A stretch of 64,000 nt of DNA from Actinostola sp. cb2023 (GCA_033675265.1 JAUJYZ010000816.1:429892-493891); one strand, 5' to 3'. Shown: positions 34,501-40,888, numbered from the stretch's first letter. Made by a program: numbers and translations. The notes: generated by a model not told the origin, from the sequence alone.

Positions 34501-37500
34501 TGAAAGTAACACGATGAACGGTTCTATCAGCTTTTAAACCAAATGGTTGTTTGTATTGTCGATTTACATCTAAAATTTCAGAAATAGATTGCGTCATTTA
34601 TATAATATTATAAAAGAATATTGTTTTTATATATTATTATGGAAATGAGGTTATCAAAAACGTACTATAGTCCTAAAGGTTATTGGAAAGGTTATGATGC
34701 TATAAATAAACTCTCTGATGCGACCAAAATTGATAAAGATATCACCAATAAGTGGTTATATAGGCAAGCGTTGTGGCAGATCTATTTACCACATCCAAAC
34801 TATATCCCACGGTATCATTGGTCTATTTCAAAACCAAATAAAATACATCAGGCAGACTTATTATTTCTACCACATGACACTTTTAAAAGAAAGATATACA
34901 AATATGCTCTTGTAGTAGTTGATATAGCTAGTAGGTATACAGATGCAGAACCCTTGACGTCTAAGTTTTCAACAGAAGTATCTAAAGCTTTCAATAAAAT
35001 ATATTCTCGAAAATTACAATACCCTAAAACCATAATAGTAGATTCTGGCTCAGAATTTATGGGTGAAGTGACAAAGATATTTAATAAAAAAGATACCACC
35101 ATACAGAGATCTGAAGCTGGAAATCATAGAGCACAATCACTAGTTGAGCGCGCTAATCGAACCATTGCTGAGAAACTATTTAGCCACCAGTATGCTAAAG
35201 AAATGATAATGGAAAATAATGAAAGATCCCGTGAATGGGTTAATAGAATGCCTGCTGTCATACAAAGTATAAACAGTGGTGTTAAAAGAATTACTGGTAA
35301 AAAACACCGATTGATGCTCTAAAATTAAAAAAGGTGGATGAAAACCATGTAAATTATAAAAGACCTGTTGGATTAAAAGAAGATAGACTCCCAGCAGGTG
35401 TGAAAGTTAGATATCTCTATGCTCCTGGTGAGCTGGAAGGTGGTGATAAACATCGTGCCACTGACCCTATATGGTCAATAGGGATATATGATATATCCCG
35501 AACTGTAGTATCATCTGATCAACCTGTATTATATTACCTCTCTGAAGGGGCCCCAAAACGTAATTTTGTTAGAGAGGAATTACAAGCTGTTCCTGAAGAT
35601 ACTCAGTTACCACCTGATACTGTTTAATAACTTTTGTTATCATCTTTTGGATTACATTGTTTGGTTTCATTAATATTTTTATAACTATAGGCTAAGGTAT
35701 GAATACCATCCACCTGAATATTTCGTTTGTCATCATCTCTTGATAATGCTATTTTGTTTACAGTTTCGGTATAAATTTGATGCTTATGACTTCTGATTAC
35801 ATTCATTTTTCTAATAACTTTTTGACCTTCGAATAGACATTTTTTATAGTCGTCAAATGTGATCTCATTTTTTACTACTGACCTTTTAACACCCTTACAA
35901 CGTTTTCCAACTTTTTCATCATCTGTTTTATATGCGTATAACTTAGCTCTAAGACTTACAAATTCAGTTACTTCTTCTCCACATGTCTCGTCTTTCATCA
36001 TCCCTATTACTTTTTTATTTACTCTTTCTTTGATTCCACTATGGTTTTCTGGATAGTTGGATGTGTCAAACTTTGTTTCAATATCTTTTTCAATGTCTTT
36101 ATAAAAATCTTTTGTTTCTATTTTATACATCAGACTGTCTGTATCAGTAAATAATAGTTGTGCTTTCTCTTGATACTTATTTTTGATATAGTTATAATGG
36201 AAGTCATACATCAACGTCTTTGATAGATCTAAGATGCTCATTCCAAGATAGATTGGTTTATTGAATACTAATTCTGTTTTTGTCATATGGATGGCAACTA
36301 GGTTTTTTCTGAGAATATGGTTCGTTTTTTATAGTTTGGTTGGTTAATTAATTTGCTTGCCTGCTTTTCATTTGTTACTAGTTTTATATCTTGTCTGTTT
36401 CTAATGTTTTCCATCGTTTTTCCAAATACACTGTTGTTCATTAATTTGAAGAAATCTTTTTCAAAATCGTTTGTTGCTTTTGTTCTAAGATCTGTGTTAA
36501 GACTGATATACTTTTTCAACCAGTCTGATTCCTGGAATGTTACACCTCTATGAATTTTTGTTATCTTCAATCCGAGGCTCTCATATAGTTTTAATGTTTG
36601 ATGGTGAATTACATAATTTTTCTTATCACCAAGATTTGGAACTAGTTTTTCAACTTTGTTAATCATTAACCTTTCTGGAGCTAGTGGGTATCCGTTATGC
36701 AAGTTGTGTAATTCGACTGGATACTCTAGATCTACTTCTAGGATGCATGGGTGTTTCTTCCAGCTCTTAATCTCTAATTTATTCATCCATCTAAACCCAT
36801 GTGTGGGTAATTTTTCACTCATGGCCCATCCATAGAGGTTGTTGGCATCTAGATATTTTATGAATGTTGATTTTTGAGTTTTATCATAATTTTTCATATA
36901 CTTGTTATTAGCTTTAGCATATCTTTTTGAAATCATAGAAACACCACCACGAATCCCTTTTTCAATCATAAGAACCATGTCAGCATCACTTAACAATTCA
37001 AGGTTAATCTTAGTCATCTTAAGCATAGAATCCCAACTTAAACCAGGACAGGTGTAGTACCATGCAGGATCTAATTTATAGTTTTTCATACAGACATCTC
37101 TAAAATTCTCAAATACGTCGGCTAGTAGGACAACATCAGATATCAGATAGAGATTGTGGTATTCTCTCATATTTTTTATTTTGAATGTTTTCCATACTTT
37201 CTGTGCGTGTCTATAGGAATCGTCTGAAATATCGCTATCATTCAACTTTGAATAGAATGCATCTTTTGGTGGAAGACATGTTTCATTTAGCTTCTCCAAC
37301 CGATTGACATAGTCATATGGATACACCCCTTTCATCAGTAATAGATCAAGCTTCTCTCCGTAATAGAACATACCCATATTTCTGAATTGTTCTTTCTTAA
37401 GATTCCCAACTAACGAATCAAGACCCATTGACATGAACTTGAAACTATCTATGAATCGTATTTCACGTTTTATGTTACATGTTTTTCCATCCTTGTTTAT

Positions 37501-40500
37501 GAATGTATGAATGTATTTTTGAAAGATATATACTTTTCCTCATTGTTTGGTATACAATCCACTTTACCATCTGTAACTCCTAGGTTTTTTATGAATAGAT
37601 GAGCGTCGTACCCAGAAAGATTATGAAATATCACTGGGATGTGTTTAGGTATTTTATAATTTAGATTGCAATCATTATGAGCCGCTCCACGATACCTTCC
37701 TGTAAGGTGGTCGTGGTCTAATACCTTATCTTTTCCTAACTCTTTTTCACAAATGTGGCACTCAGTTGCTTTCTTATAGTTTCTATTATCCTTTGCTGTC
37801 ATTTTTACCTTCTTATTGTAGTTGAACTTTGAATATAATCCTCTAACAGACTTTTCTATTGAGTTCACAAAATGTTGACCTATATCCTCACCATCACTCT
37901 TAGCAGTATACCTTACCATCTCTGGTTTATACAGCTTATCATTATAACATTTTATTATGAAACAGTAGCCTGAAGGTTTATGTTTTTGATACTTCTCGGT
38001 ATACGATCTACCTTCATCAGGTTGGCATGAAGATATATTTTCTGTGAAGCATTCGAAATCTGCATAAATCACAAATGGTACTCTCATACTGTTGTTATAA
38101 TTCTTAAACTTTAGCATGGTACCTTTCTTTGGTAATGTTATTTTAATAGCATCTTGGTTTTTACAGTATTCAGAATGCTTTTTAAGGGACTTCTCTGTTT
38201 TGAAACTATTGAGGCATCTTTCACAGAAATATAATCCATGACCGTTTTTATTAATCTGTGCTGAACACAGTCTTGACATACTCTTAATCCAACAGTAATG
38301 GTTGGTCTTATCGTTTGAAATTAGAAGCAGATTTATTGTTTGTTCTCTAATATTTTTTTTACTAATCCGAAGTGGATATACTTCATCATCTTGATAACCA
38401 TAGACATTGACTCTATACTTGGTATTATTCTTCTCAAAAATACATATTTTATCAACTTGTACTGGGAAATCAAGACCATTCCAGTTTAATTTCTCTGCGT
38501 TTGCTTTCAAAACTTTTGAGATTCTTTCTGAATTTTTTTTTATTGGAAATATAGCATTAGTTATAGCCCATTTAAAACATTGATTATCTTCATTTTTTGT
38601 ATTAACTATCGCTTCTTTCCTTTTTAATATTCTAGGGAGCTCTATATAAGATTTTCCAGAAATTGGTTTATATTTATCAATATTTATATCTAAGTTAACA
38701 ACTTTCTTAAAAATCCATCCAGAACCTTGATTTTGGAAGTTATCAACCTTTTCTAAGATCTGATCCTTAAAACGATTGTAAACCTCATCCAGATTGGTCG
38801 ACTCTGTAACTATCTCGATCGTTGAATGAAAATATCCATATGTGTAAACCTTCTCCTTTTTGTCCATCTTATAAAATTCACACTCTAAGAGAAACTTCAT
38901 CTTGATAGGCTTTTCATGATGTTTTAGAAGGTTGATAACATCCTGTTTGCTGTTTTCTAGAAAGGTTTTCGAGTCTGTTTTTACCTCTCCTTTTATTCTG
39001 TAAGATTTCAGAAATCCTTTTAATGCAGAATTTTTCTGCTTAGCTTTAGTCGCAGGTACTTTGAGATTGTCATAGATATTATTGACTTCCTTTTTCAAAG
39101 CTTCAACCCTTGTATTAACTTTTTTTTTAATATCTTTCGGTACATACGATATAATCCAATCAGCAAATTTATTCAACTGATTTTTAACTAAGCTAGCAAT
39201 CTTTTTAGCCATATGTTTCAATGATGATGGTTGAAACCTCTTAGTTGGTTTTAGAATTGGTTGTTTTATTTCAGGTACTACTTGATCTAAAGATTAGATT
39301 ACTAGACATAAAAAATGTTTTTGGTTGTTTTTTAATAGGTTTTTTAATTGGGTTTATATTCTTTTTCAATGTCGAGCTCATTATATACTATTCTATACTA
39401 TAATTTTTTTAAATAATAAACGCACCCCCAGGGATTAATTTGATAATAATATTAGATGAATCCACTATTTTCTGAACAATAAAAAATAAACGCACCTACT
39501 TTATACCACAGTTTTCGAGTTTAACATATTTTATGGTATTATGAGATGTTTACTATGTAAAGTACTATTTCTGAACAATAAAAAATAAACGCACCTACTT
39601 TATACCATAGTTTTTGGGTTTAACATATTTGGTTTAACATAACGGATTTTTCGAGATAGGTTATACTAAATTAAAATCCACTATTGTTGAAATAAGGACA
39701 TCATATACTTTTATTCAAAATATGATGGATCATTTAGTCGTAGATTACGCAAAAGTGAGCTCGAATCGGCCACTGCTATCTACTACTTGCACTCCACTGA
39801 ATAAGAGTATACGTAATAAAAAAACAGTGAAATTATATATAAAACTTTGAAACATAAATTATTAGTCAGTCATGGTTCCGGTTGTGAGAAAAAAACAAAA
39901 CACAGTTTTAAAAACTGATTATCTGAGTTAAAATTACTGATTTTTGTTGTTGTAATTCTAATCCGCACTTTTCCATGCAGGGTATGTACGGCCTTGATGA
40001 CATGTGCTCTCCAATAAGATTTCACGGATTTATGAAAAGAAACACTCTCAGAGTTCAGAGTTAAACTGATTATAAGAGTTCGAAGAGTTAAAATGACTAA
40101 TTTTTTTTTCTAATCCGCACTTTTCCATGCAGGGTAACTCGTGTCCTACACCACCAAATGCAGCTCCGCAATCATCCCGTCCAAGGTCTTGCTTAGATTA
40201 TCTCAGAAAAGGTTCCTCAAAGTGCGGCGTTTACAAAATCTACGACAACAACGGCCACAGTTTCCCCGTGTACTGTGACATGAAGACCGAACCTGGAAAT
40301 GCCTGGACCCTGGTCATGTCCTGGAGCAATAAGTACCGAGGCTTGGCTCCGTTTAAATCCTTGGCTTTCAAACAGAACTCTCCCGTCAATAACAACGTGC
40401 CAAACTTCAACCTGTACCGACAGACGTTGTCCCGTATGCAGTCCATCAAGAGCCGCTCTACACACTGGCGGGCGACTTGCAGCTATCCAACCCACGGAGT

Positions 40501-40819
40501 TGACTACAGGGACTACGTCAGAGGGAACTTCAAAGCCTTCGACGTCATGACCTTCATTGGAAATGGAGCTTGCAAGCAAGTGGAGTATGTAAACATCCGT
40601 GGCCACATGGGAATCCATACCACAGCAAGATGGTGGCAAAGAGTTAACACTTATACCTTGCATATTGACAGTAGTAGTAAGGGATGTGGGTTTGTACCGG
40701 TCGCAGGTGCTGTCGGTAGCGAAGACAACTTTGGCTTTCCTAGCAGTATCAATCCAAACTTCCGCTGCACTGCAAACGACAAGGCAACAACTCAGTGGTG
40801 GTTTGGCGGCCATCTTTAA
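25111..40819 (+). CDS. Secreted fibrinogen-like protein, split by a Polinton in intron 2
   Basis: Three coding exons join in frame to 254 aa: 25111-25134, 25206-25259 and 40133-40819. Exon 1 plus the start of exon 2 give a clear signal peptide, MQVLLLTLCLVFAVESASEA, so the product is exported. Exon 3 carries a fibrinogen C-terminal-like domain: CLDYLRKGSSKCGVYKIYDN with YCDMKTEPGNAWTLV, later CGFVPVAGAVGSEDNFGF and a Trp-rich end. The usual GGWTVFQRR is replaced by NAWTLVMSWS, so it is a divergent relative of ficolin/intelectin-type lectin domains. Ligand unknown. Introns: 71 bp, then 14.9 kb containing a CTTT microsatellite and the whole Polinton. Poly(A) signal AATAAAAG near 40881. The start is the first ATG in frame; an upstream ATG closes after four codons. 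Confidence 0.8.
25268..25540. repeat. CTTT microsatellite
   Basis: About 270 bp of CTTTCTTT, eight bases after the donor of fibrinogen-like exon 2. Frames on both strands (FLSFFLS, KERKKERK) are artefacts. Confidence 0.97.
25541..25702. other. Unique intron sequence left of the Polinton
   Basis: Ordinary intron sequence. Its last five bases, ACTTG (25698-25702), are repeated directly right of the Polinton at 39785-39789. Confidence 0.6.
25703..26110 (+). repeat. Left terminal inverted repeat of the Polinton
   Basis: About 408 bp, matching the reverse complement of 39377-39784 with a single difference seen by eye (an A/T in the A run near 26080). It runs through the promoter and the first codon of the left-end gene. 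Inside, a block of about 65 bp (ATGTTAAAC... GGTATAAAGTAGGTGCGTTT... ATTGTTCAGAAA) occurs twice, at about 25861-25925 and 25960-26026. The word GGTGCGTTTATT occurs a third time at about 26061. Confidence 0.93.
26106..26735 (+). CDS. Left-end Polinton gene, 209 aa, possible Rossmann-like protein
   Basis: The ATG follows GTATATA directly. Residues 1-50 are Lys/Pro-rich (KKRINPTKK, KKKITPIKKQPK) and end in FFMSSNLLDQ. This leader is related to the first codons of the DNA polymerase gene at the other end of the element. The body has VYFGAGWDFKP (about residue 77) followed 25-30 residues later by FIFIDSLPN, a layout like motif I and the acidic end of strand 2 in Rossmann-fold methyltransferases. 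That likeness is inference only. Open frame, no break. The only plus-strand gene in the left 8 kb of the element. Confidence 0.75.
   Translation: MSSTSIKKRINPTKKSVKAVPEKTSMKKKITPIKKQPKSFFMSSNLLDQAVLEIKVSNQKTNKDGYTLVYFGAGWDFKPVNNPLFSKFNHFIFIDSLPNLSHYNEGDSGYEKSKNIKVFLETLSNSALSYNLKLISIRRNLLTFKNDKIKLEYYFNTTVQEALTNTAIRRKINKAVWNHIQGFNPYVYGLKPGDLPNLLENRSKLRELK
26824..28353 (-). CDS. Conserved Polinton protein, 509 aa, C-terminal anchor
   Basis: Function not recognised. A long intact frame, the second largest product of the element. A mixed alpha/beta body with several aromatic-rich stretches is followed by a low-complexity linker (SDKPYVNPSPPSKTH) and a final hydrophobic helix, NNLAAITVGAAGLAWYMFR, which looks like a tail anchor. 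The segment SRLNQSIEAFVYCILGAQ (about residue 330) is the most helix-like part. Position among the capsid genes suggests a virion or assembly role. TATATATATTAT stands directly before the ATG. Confidence 0.7.
   Translation of the reverse strand: MVTKEDIELKKYYPQHIDNKFHAYRGGINFDWNGVAYDVFKKDIGGPVHHYDDPIVEHALTKALGKRIDNTLNSQIPNDFLSSRFPKELKMIEILYPVICTPFDKKPPNFNPVEIDIYVKPSQKFTIKPRNIFTNLVLKHVTQKESNKWLEGPDMSYYPQQLAFSVWCASSGCGVGIDMLTKYTPMINSLLKFHILFTSRRILAQMNIPLPGDQYFTNIDNKYNKAGYDKACREFNISRNSDFRFTADENGGLGRLYKKIFDEVDDVTDVYNEKMDGLFTNKWPRGKFKFEDEGSYGGNKLDHISPLEKHPYLYFMLNESKGLTRAGLSRLNQSIEAFVYCILGAQVQTRSSIIGNSGSAQETQTVFLQLFESSIIETDISKSIQRYQLAIQQSKEKLDLAIAVGCWLLPSSLVINNNSVHGYNNKLVRASADMKFGVNDINAETKSVGIKDNNMGHSKVKLPHQIDKPDISNKSDKPYVNPSPPSKTHENNLAAITVGAAGLAWYMFR
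28365..28545. other. AT-rich spacer between Polinton genes
   Basis: About 180 bp with no frame; includes TTATATATATACCC near 28505. Promoter or terminator function is possible but not shown. Confidence 0.4.
28546..29151 (-). CDS. Polinton protein with glycine-rich membrane hairpin, 201 aa
   Basis: Start taken at 29151 (MVDYDMIYPEVPEVQ) because TATTATATAT lies immediately before this ATG; a longer frame begins 13 codons upstream but would overlap the promoter motif. Residues 30-60 are charged and helical. Then come two hydrophobic segments rich in Gly, AVATGVLSVILTGSGVTTSL and GIIIGVPLSAVGGLLGLISA, and a long charged coiled-coil-like C-terminus (TKKLTKKVTKHENTIQLAKS onward). Function unknown; it could be a membrane-active virion protein. 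Intact. Confidence 0.7.
   Translation of the reverse strand: MVDYDMIYPEVPEVQQTGENFRLHKINMVISQLVTEIKHYENVRKKYSKIRGILHKTAVATGVLSVILTGSGVTTSLTGPGIIIGVPLSAVGGLLGLISASCTIFTKKLTKKVTKHENTIQLAKSKEDSICDLVSKALSDNKIDEKEFEHIMTELKKYEKLKSSIRVKRNKAFLKNDVPDVQKMREELRKEIVDQLVNPKK
29177..29822 (-). CDS. Candidate Polinton minor capsid (penton-like) protein, frame-broken
   Basis: Read as two overlapping frames, an N-terminal 77-aa piece from 29822 and a C-terminal piece ending at 29177. They switch near 29614-29617, where the minus strand has an AAAA run. The N-terminal part (LVSCSFYNEIYNLVGGGLIY, then VIIIPPGYYT) and the C-terminal beta-rich part look like a jelly-roll protein. The placement beside the capsid genes and the size of about 215 aa make a minor capsid (penton) protein the best guess, but no signature proves it. 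ATG preceded by TATATAGTATAA. Confidence 0.5.
29836..30849 (-). CDS. Polinton coiled-coil membrane protein, 337 aa
   Basis: Intact. The N-terminus is acidic, then a basic patch (RTKERFSRRGISRERGYK). A coiled coil follows at about residues 170-225 (REKLQTLEEELVNIS and REQIEETRNEIEQLEEQNEV). The C-terminal third has two or three hydrophobic helices: GFTVFSVVSAVGIIIGVIIS, a Gly/Ser-rich middle, and AWLLIVAVVLYFVERYKNKK. No enzyme motif. Likely a virion membrane or entry-complex component by analogy of layout, which is inference. ATG directly after TATATAGTAT. Confidence 0.68.
   Translation of the reverse strand: MEVDSLDFDPLETGSEDINTPITNDELAELLPQQKETRHTWWERTKERFSRRGISRERGYKLFKNSDESNEDWEIRAREDIEMVDLAKHSEERVEEAWDRIKTKYPNVNPKNSPFVTTIDEYDRVIVRFNRLGSKHHVLFNAEGELNGKLPKTIVNYLGDPAEKVVENNERTIFSHREKLQTLEEELVNISQAGSNDVRERLNISLREQIEETRNEIEQLEEQNEVIEGRMSLRDRIKAVFKKYGFTVFSVVSAVGIIIGVIISSLKSGLSSVASGVGNSLKSIGKKLAQILPGMVGAIASFIFRTAGEVISFLAKNAWLLIVAVVLYFVERYKNKK
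30875..31287 (-). CDS. Small Polinton membrane protein, frame-broken
   Basis: Two frames overlap near 31039-31090 and together make about 135 aa. The N-terminal helix ASAVIMMIAGAALNASAF and a charged middle (EEKIRHDKALEKYQIAMGSY) belong to the first. KPEFSDYYKSSKQQKTYEMA and the final hydrophobic helix AYVGGGMLGAGYLASKF belong to the second. The break falls in CAACACAA rather than in a long homopolymer. I recall cnidarian hypothetical proteins of the same layout but know no function. Promoter motif TATATAA touches the ATG. Confidence 0.6.
31317..31535 (-). CDS. Small Polinton protein with two membrane helices, 72 aa
   Basis: Intact. Helix 1, AAVVVGIAAVIGYVGKKAM; a short polar loop, NDPSSSLTNYG; helix 2, KWVLVLSGSMYVKQYL; then the tail EDQKILPKSV. 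Too small for an enzyme; a virion membrane protein is plausible. ATG preceded by TATATAAA. Confidence 0.62.
   Translation of the reverse strand: MENKLIKSVTDAAVVVGIAAVIGYVGKKAMKESFINDPSSSLTNYGKWVLVLSGSMYVKQYLEDQKILPKSV
31578..31937 (-). CDS. Small Lys/Glu-rich Polinton membrane protein, 119 aa
   Basis: Start placed at 31937 (MSEESKDIITKEPENP), where TATATAATAGTATATTAAAA precedes the ATG; the longer frame to 32060 only reads through the tandem repeat upstream. The N-terminal half is highly charged (KKVAAGKRLAEYHKKAKKAL). One membrane helix follows, SLTTALTLVGISLTAIDLYF, with a short basic tail. Function unknown. Confidence 0.6.
   Translation of the reverse strand: MSEESKDIITKEPENPIIKQKDPKKVAAGKRLAEYHKKAKKALEIEKNHETEEEETSNSWTPEISLTTALTLVGISLTAIDLYFRWRNNKKVNTPVKTAKMEDITPETNKIPIPRIGME
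31978..32086. repeat. AACAGATGCTC tandem repeat between Polinton genes
   Basis: About 110 bp holding the word AACAGATGCTC or AAGAGATGCTC five to six times, mixed with CAACAGGTTC. It overlaps the last codons of the 196-aa gene at 32079 and the region upstream of the 119-aa gene. It is the only minisatellite inside the element. Confidence 0.8.
32079..32669 (-). CDS. Conserved Polinton protein, 196 aa, unknown
   Basis: Intact. Basic linker KKGRKKKVPVNKGDD near residue 30, then a helical, soluble-looking domain with LCILSVLGTIDQYTGIRMSL and GFAILRGGRFVALSSCLLQI. No membrane helix and no known catalytic motif. It lies just downstream of the ATPase on the same strand, so it may serve capsid assembly or packaging. 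ATG preceded by TATATAGTATAATA. Confidence 0.62.
   Translation of the reverse strand: MTSILDEYMDAEKLDTIPEEPVVVEKKGRKKKVPVNKGDDLEVEERREQLCILSVLGTIDQYTGIRMSLGDVKRLSIIDVNKYYNRYQLIMGNMVTNSLVNGCIEGFVEAIAYAVPIDNKNELCNDLKNNEMLRQELNNAAGFAILRGGRFVALSSCLLQIGKHIKITNGDDNWLPPVITQDDQVNNIIDKTLDLS
32693..33324 (-). CDS. Polinton packaging ATPase (FtsK/HerA type), frame-broken
   Basis: Pumps DNA into capsids in this virus class. Walker A is GPTNCGKT (residues 16-23). A Walker B-like stretch ending ILDD is readable after the break. The conserved WVLTQQ segment and KPFRENVACIISFFTPN follow. The gene is read in two frames: from 33324 and, after a switch near 33088-33096 (an A run on the minus strand), to the stop at 32693. 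Total length of about 210 aa is usual for the family. Promoter TATATAA touches the ATG. Whether the break is real is doubtful (see findings). Confidence 0.85.
33353..34597 (-). CDS. Candidate Polinton major capsid protein, 414 aa
   Basis: Intact and beta-rich throughout, without membrane helices or enzyme motifs, and next to the packaging ATPase as in other Polintons and adenovirus-like viruses. Features: VNRQYKQPFGLKADRTVHRV at the start, then YVHIPKLSDNIVYVPESIGL, LYETYNDLFLSKRERENMLM and YINPGLTQVNVNIDGIPN. At 414 aa it is shorter than many Polinton capsid proteins, so the double-jelly-roll call rests on position, size class and composition. ATG preceded by TTATATAA. Confidence 0.6.
   Translation of the reverse strand: MTQSISEILDVNRQYKQPFGLKADRTVHRVTFNPSTANPGETLYVHIPKLSDNIVYVPESIGLLFKLNLAATGHANNTVVNNLGRALKSRMRVLYGGETLQDTHRIDLYETYNDLFLSKRERENMLMEGISSVNMRKLRTASGDKVTTDAKDVVLGAVYGDKYRLPLNHSILDNHGIFYAKGLSNNLLFEITLPESGNIVVTSDNTKPYTYSLSNIELEYTCINSDYLAREALSSYQVGKGFYYENVLLHRTFIVNKATDSVINEHVNIPRRSMSGILCLFVEPYTVGTRDSEKYINPGLTQVNVNIDGIPNKLFSKGMVQTDFWNSIRGRLGETDNVTQKDFYSDKFALWINLKTNPDNNIHGNGLLLNSTKDGVMLHFNRTVGGSGNITCHMFVIADALMEIQDGNLKAILY
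34598..34638. promoter_or_regulatory. Divergent promoter between capsid and integrase genes
   Basis: A 41-bp gap serves both strands. TTATATAA borders the capsid ATG at 34597, and TTTTTATATATTATT borders the integrase ATG at 34639. Nothing else fits between the two start codons, so promoters and leaders must be extremely short. Confidence 0.6.
34639..35627 (+). CDS. Polinton retroviral-type integrase, frame-broken
   Basis: Inserts the element into host DNA by strand transfer. The core has the acid triad in the expected places: D73 (HQADLLFLP), D135 (IIVDSGSEF) and E170 (SLVERANRTIAEK), with 34 residues between the last two. The N-terminal 70 residues hold the ITNKWLYRQALWQIYLP segment usual for these integrases. 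The C-terminal part (35334-35627) is in another frame, with a chromodomain-like or SH3-like beta region (VRYLYAPGELEGGDKHRATD). The switch falls at the six-A run 35299-35304. Start at 34639, after TATATATTATT. Confidence 0.88.
35624..39381 (-). CDS. Polinton family B DNA polymerase, at least three frame breaks
   Basis: Replicates the element, in this group probably by protein priming. Pieces: a short 5' leader from 39381; 39221-37497; 37434-36298; 36286-35624. Motifs in order: C2H2-like finger (CERCLNSFKTEKSLKKHSEY); exonuclease I YADFEC; an endonuclease VII-like zinc motif (CHICEKE, then DHDHLTGRYRG); exonuclease II FHNLSGYDAH; polymerase A YLDANNLYGWAM; B KLMNNSVFGKT; C TDTDS. All catalytic motifs survive. 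Breaks: AGATT duplicated at 39291-39300; GAATGTAT duplicated at 37501-37516; a T run at 36303-36308. The start follows AGAATAGTATATA, the same motif as in the left-end gene. Confidence 0.88.
39377..39784 (-). repeat. Right terminal inverted repeat of the Polinton
   Basis: Mirror of 25703-26110, one base different by eye. It carries the same two 65-bp blocks with GGTATAAAGTAGGTGCGTTT and ends directly at the polymerase start codon. Confidence 0.93.
39785..40132 (+). other. Intron end with duplicated splice acceptor
   Basis: Starts with the target duplicate ACTTG. The 24-bp word with TAATCCGCACTTTTCCATGC then AGGGTA occurs twice, at about 39958-39983 and 40111-40136. The second is the real acceptor of exon 3. 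The first would open a frame that meets a stop after about 28 codons. Confidence 0.7.
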
Positions 40820-40888
40820 AAAATTGTCAAAAGTTGTTCTATACCAACTATAGTATATGATATTGTTTGACGTGAAGCAACAATAAAA

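Larger units (their letters stand above)
25703..39784. mobile_element. Polinton/Maverick virus-like transposon, 14.1 kb
   Basis: Bounded by inverted repeats beginning AGTAGATAGCAGTGGCCGAT, with ACTTG duplicated outside each end (5 bp; Polintons usually make 6 bp, and the sixth base is ambiguous here). It encodes a family B DNA polymerase, retroviral-type integrase, packaging ATPase, candidate major and minor capsid proteins and several small membrane or unknown proteins. Gene order from the left: one plus-strand gene at the left end, ten minus-strand genes, integrase (+), polymerase (-). The plus-strand integrase and the minus-strand polymerase converge and their stop codons overlap in TTAA at 35624-35627. 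Several genes carry frame breaks; see the individual entries. No maturation protease was recognised. Confidence 0.95.

Noticed and set aside
35299..36308. Programmed -1 frameshift at AAAAAAC in the integrase and polymerase genes
   Set aside because: The slippery-looking AAAAAAC is present at both breaks, but its codon phase is wrong for the A AAA AAC mechanism in the upstream frame. Host genes show the same kind of break.
40217..40813. A 198-aa frame antisense to the fibrinogen-like exon
   Set aside because: Shadow of the plus-strand exon, whose product has domain motifs and a signal peptide.
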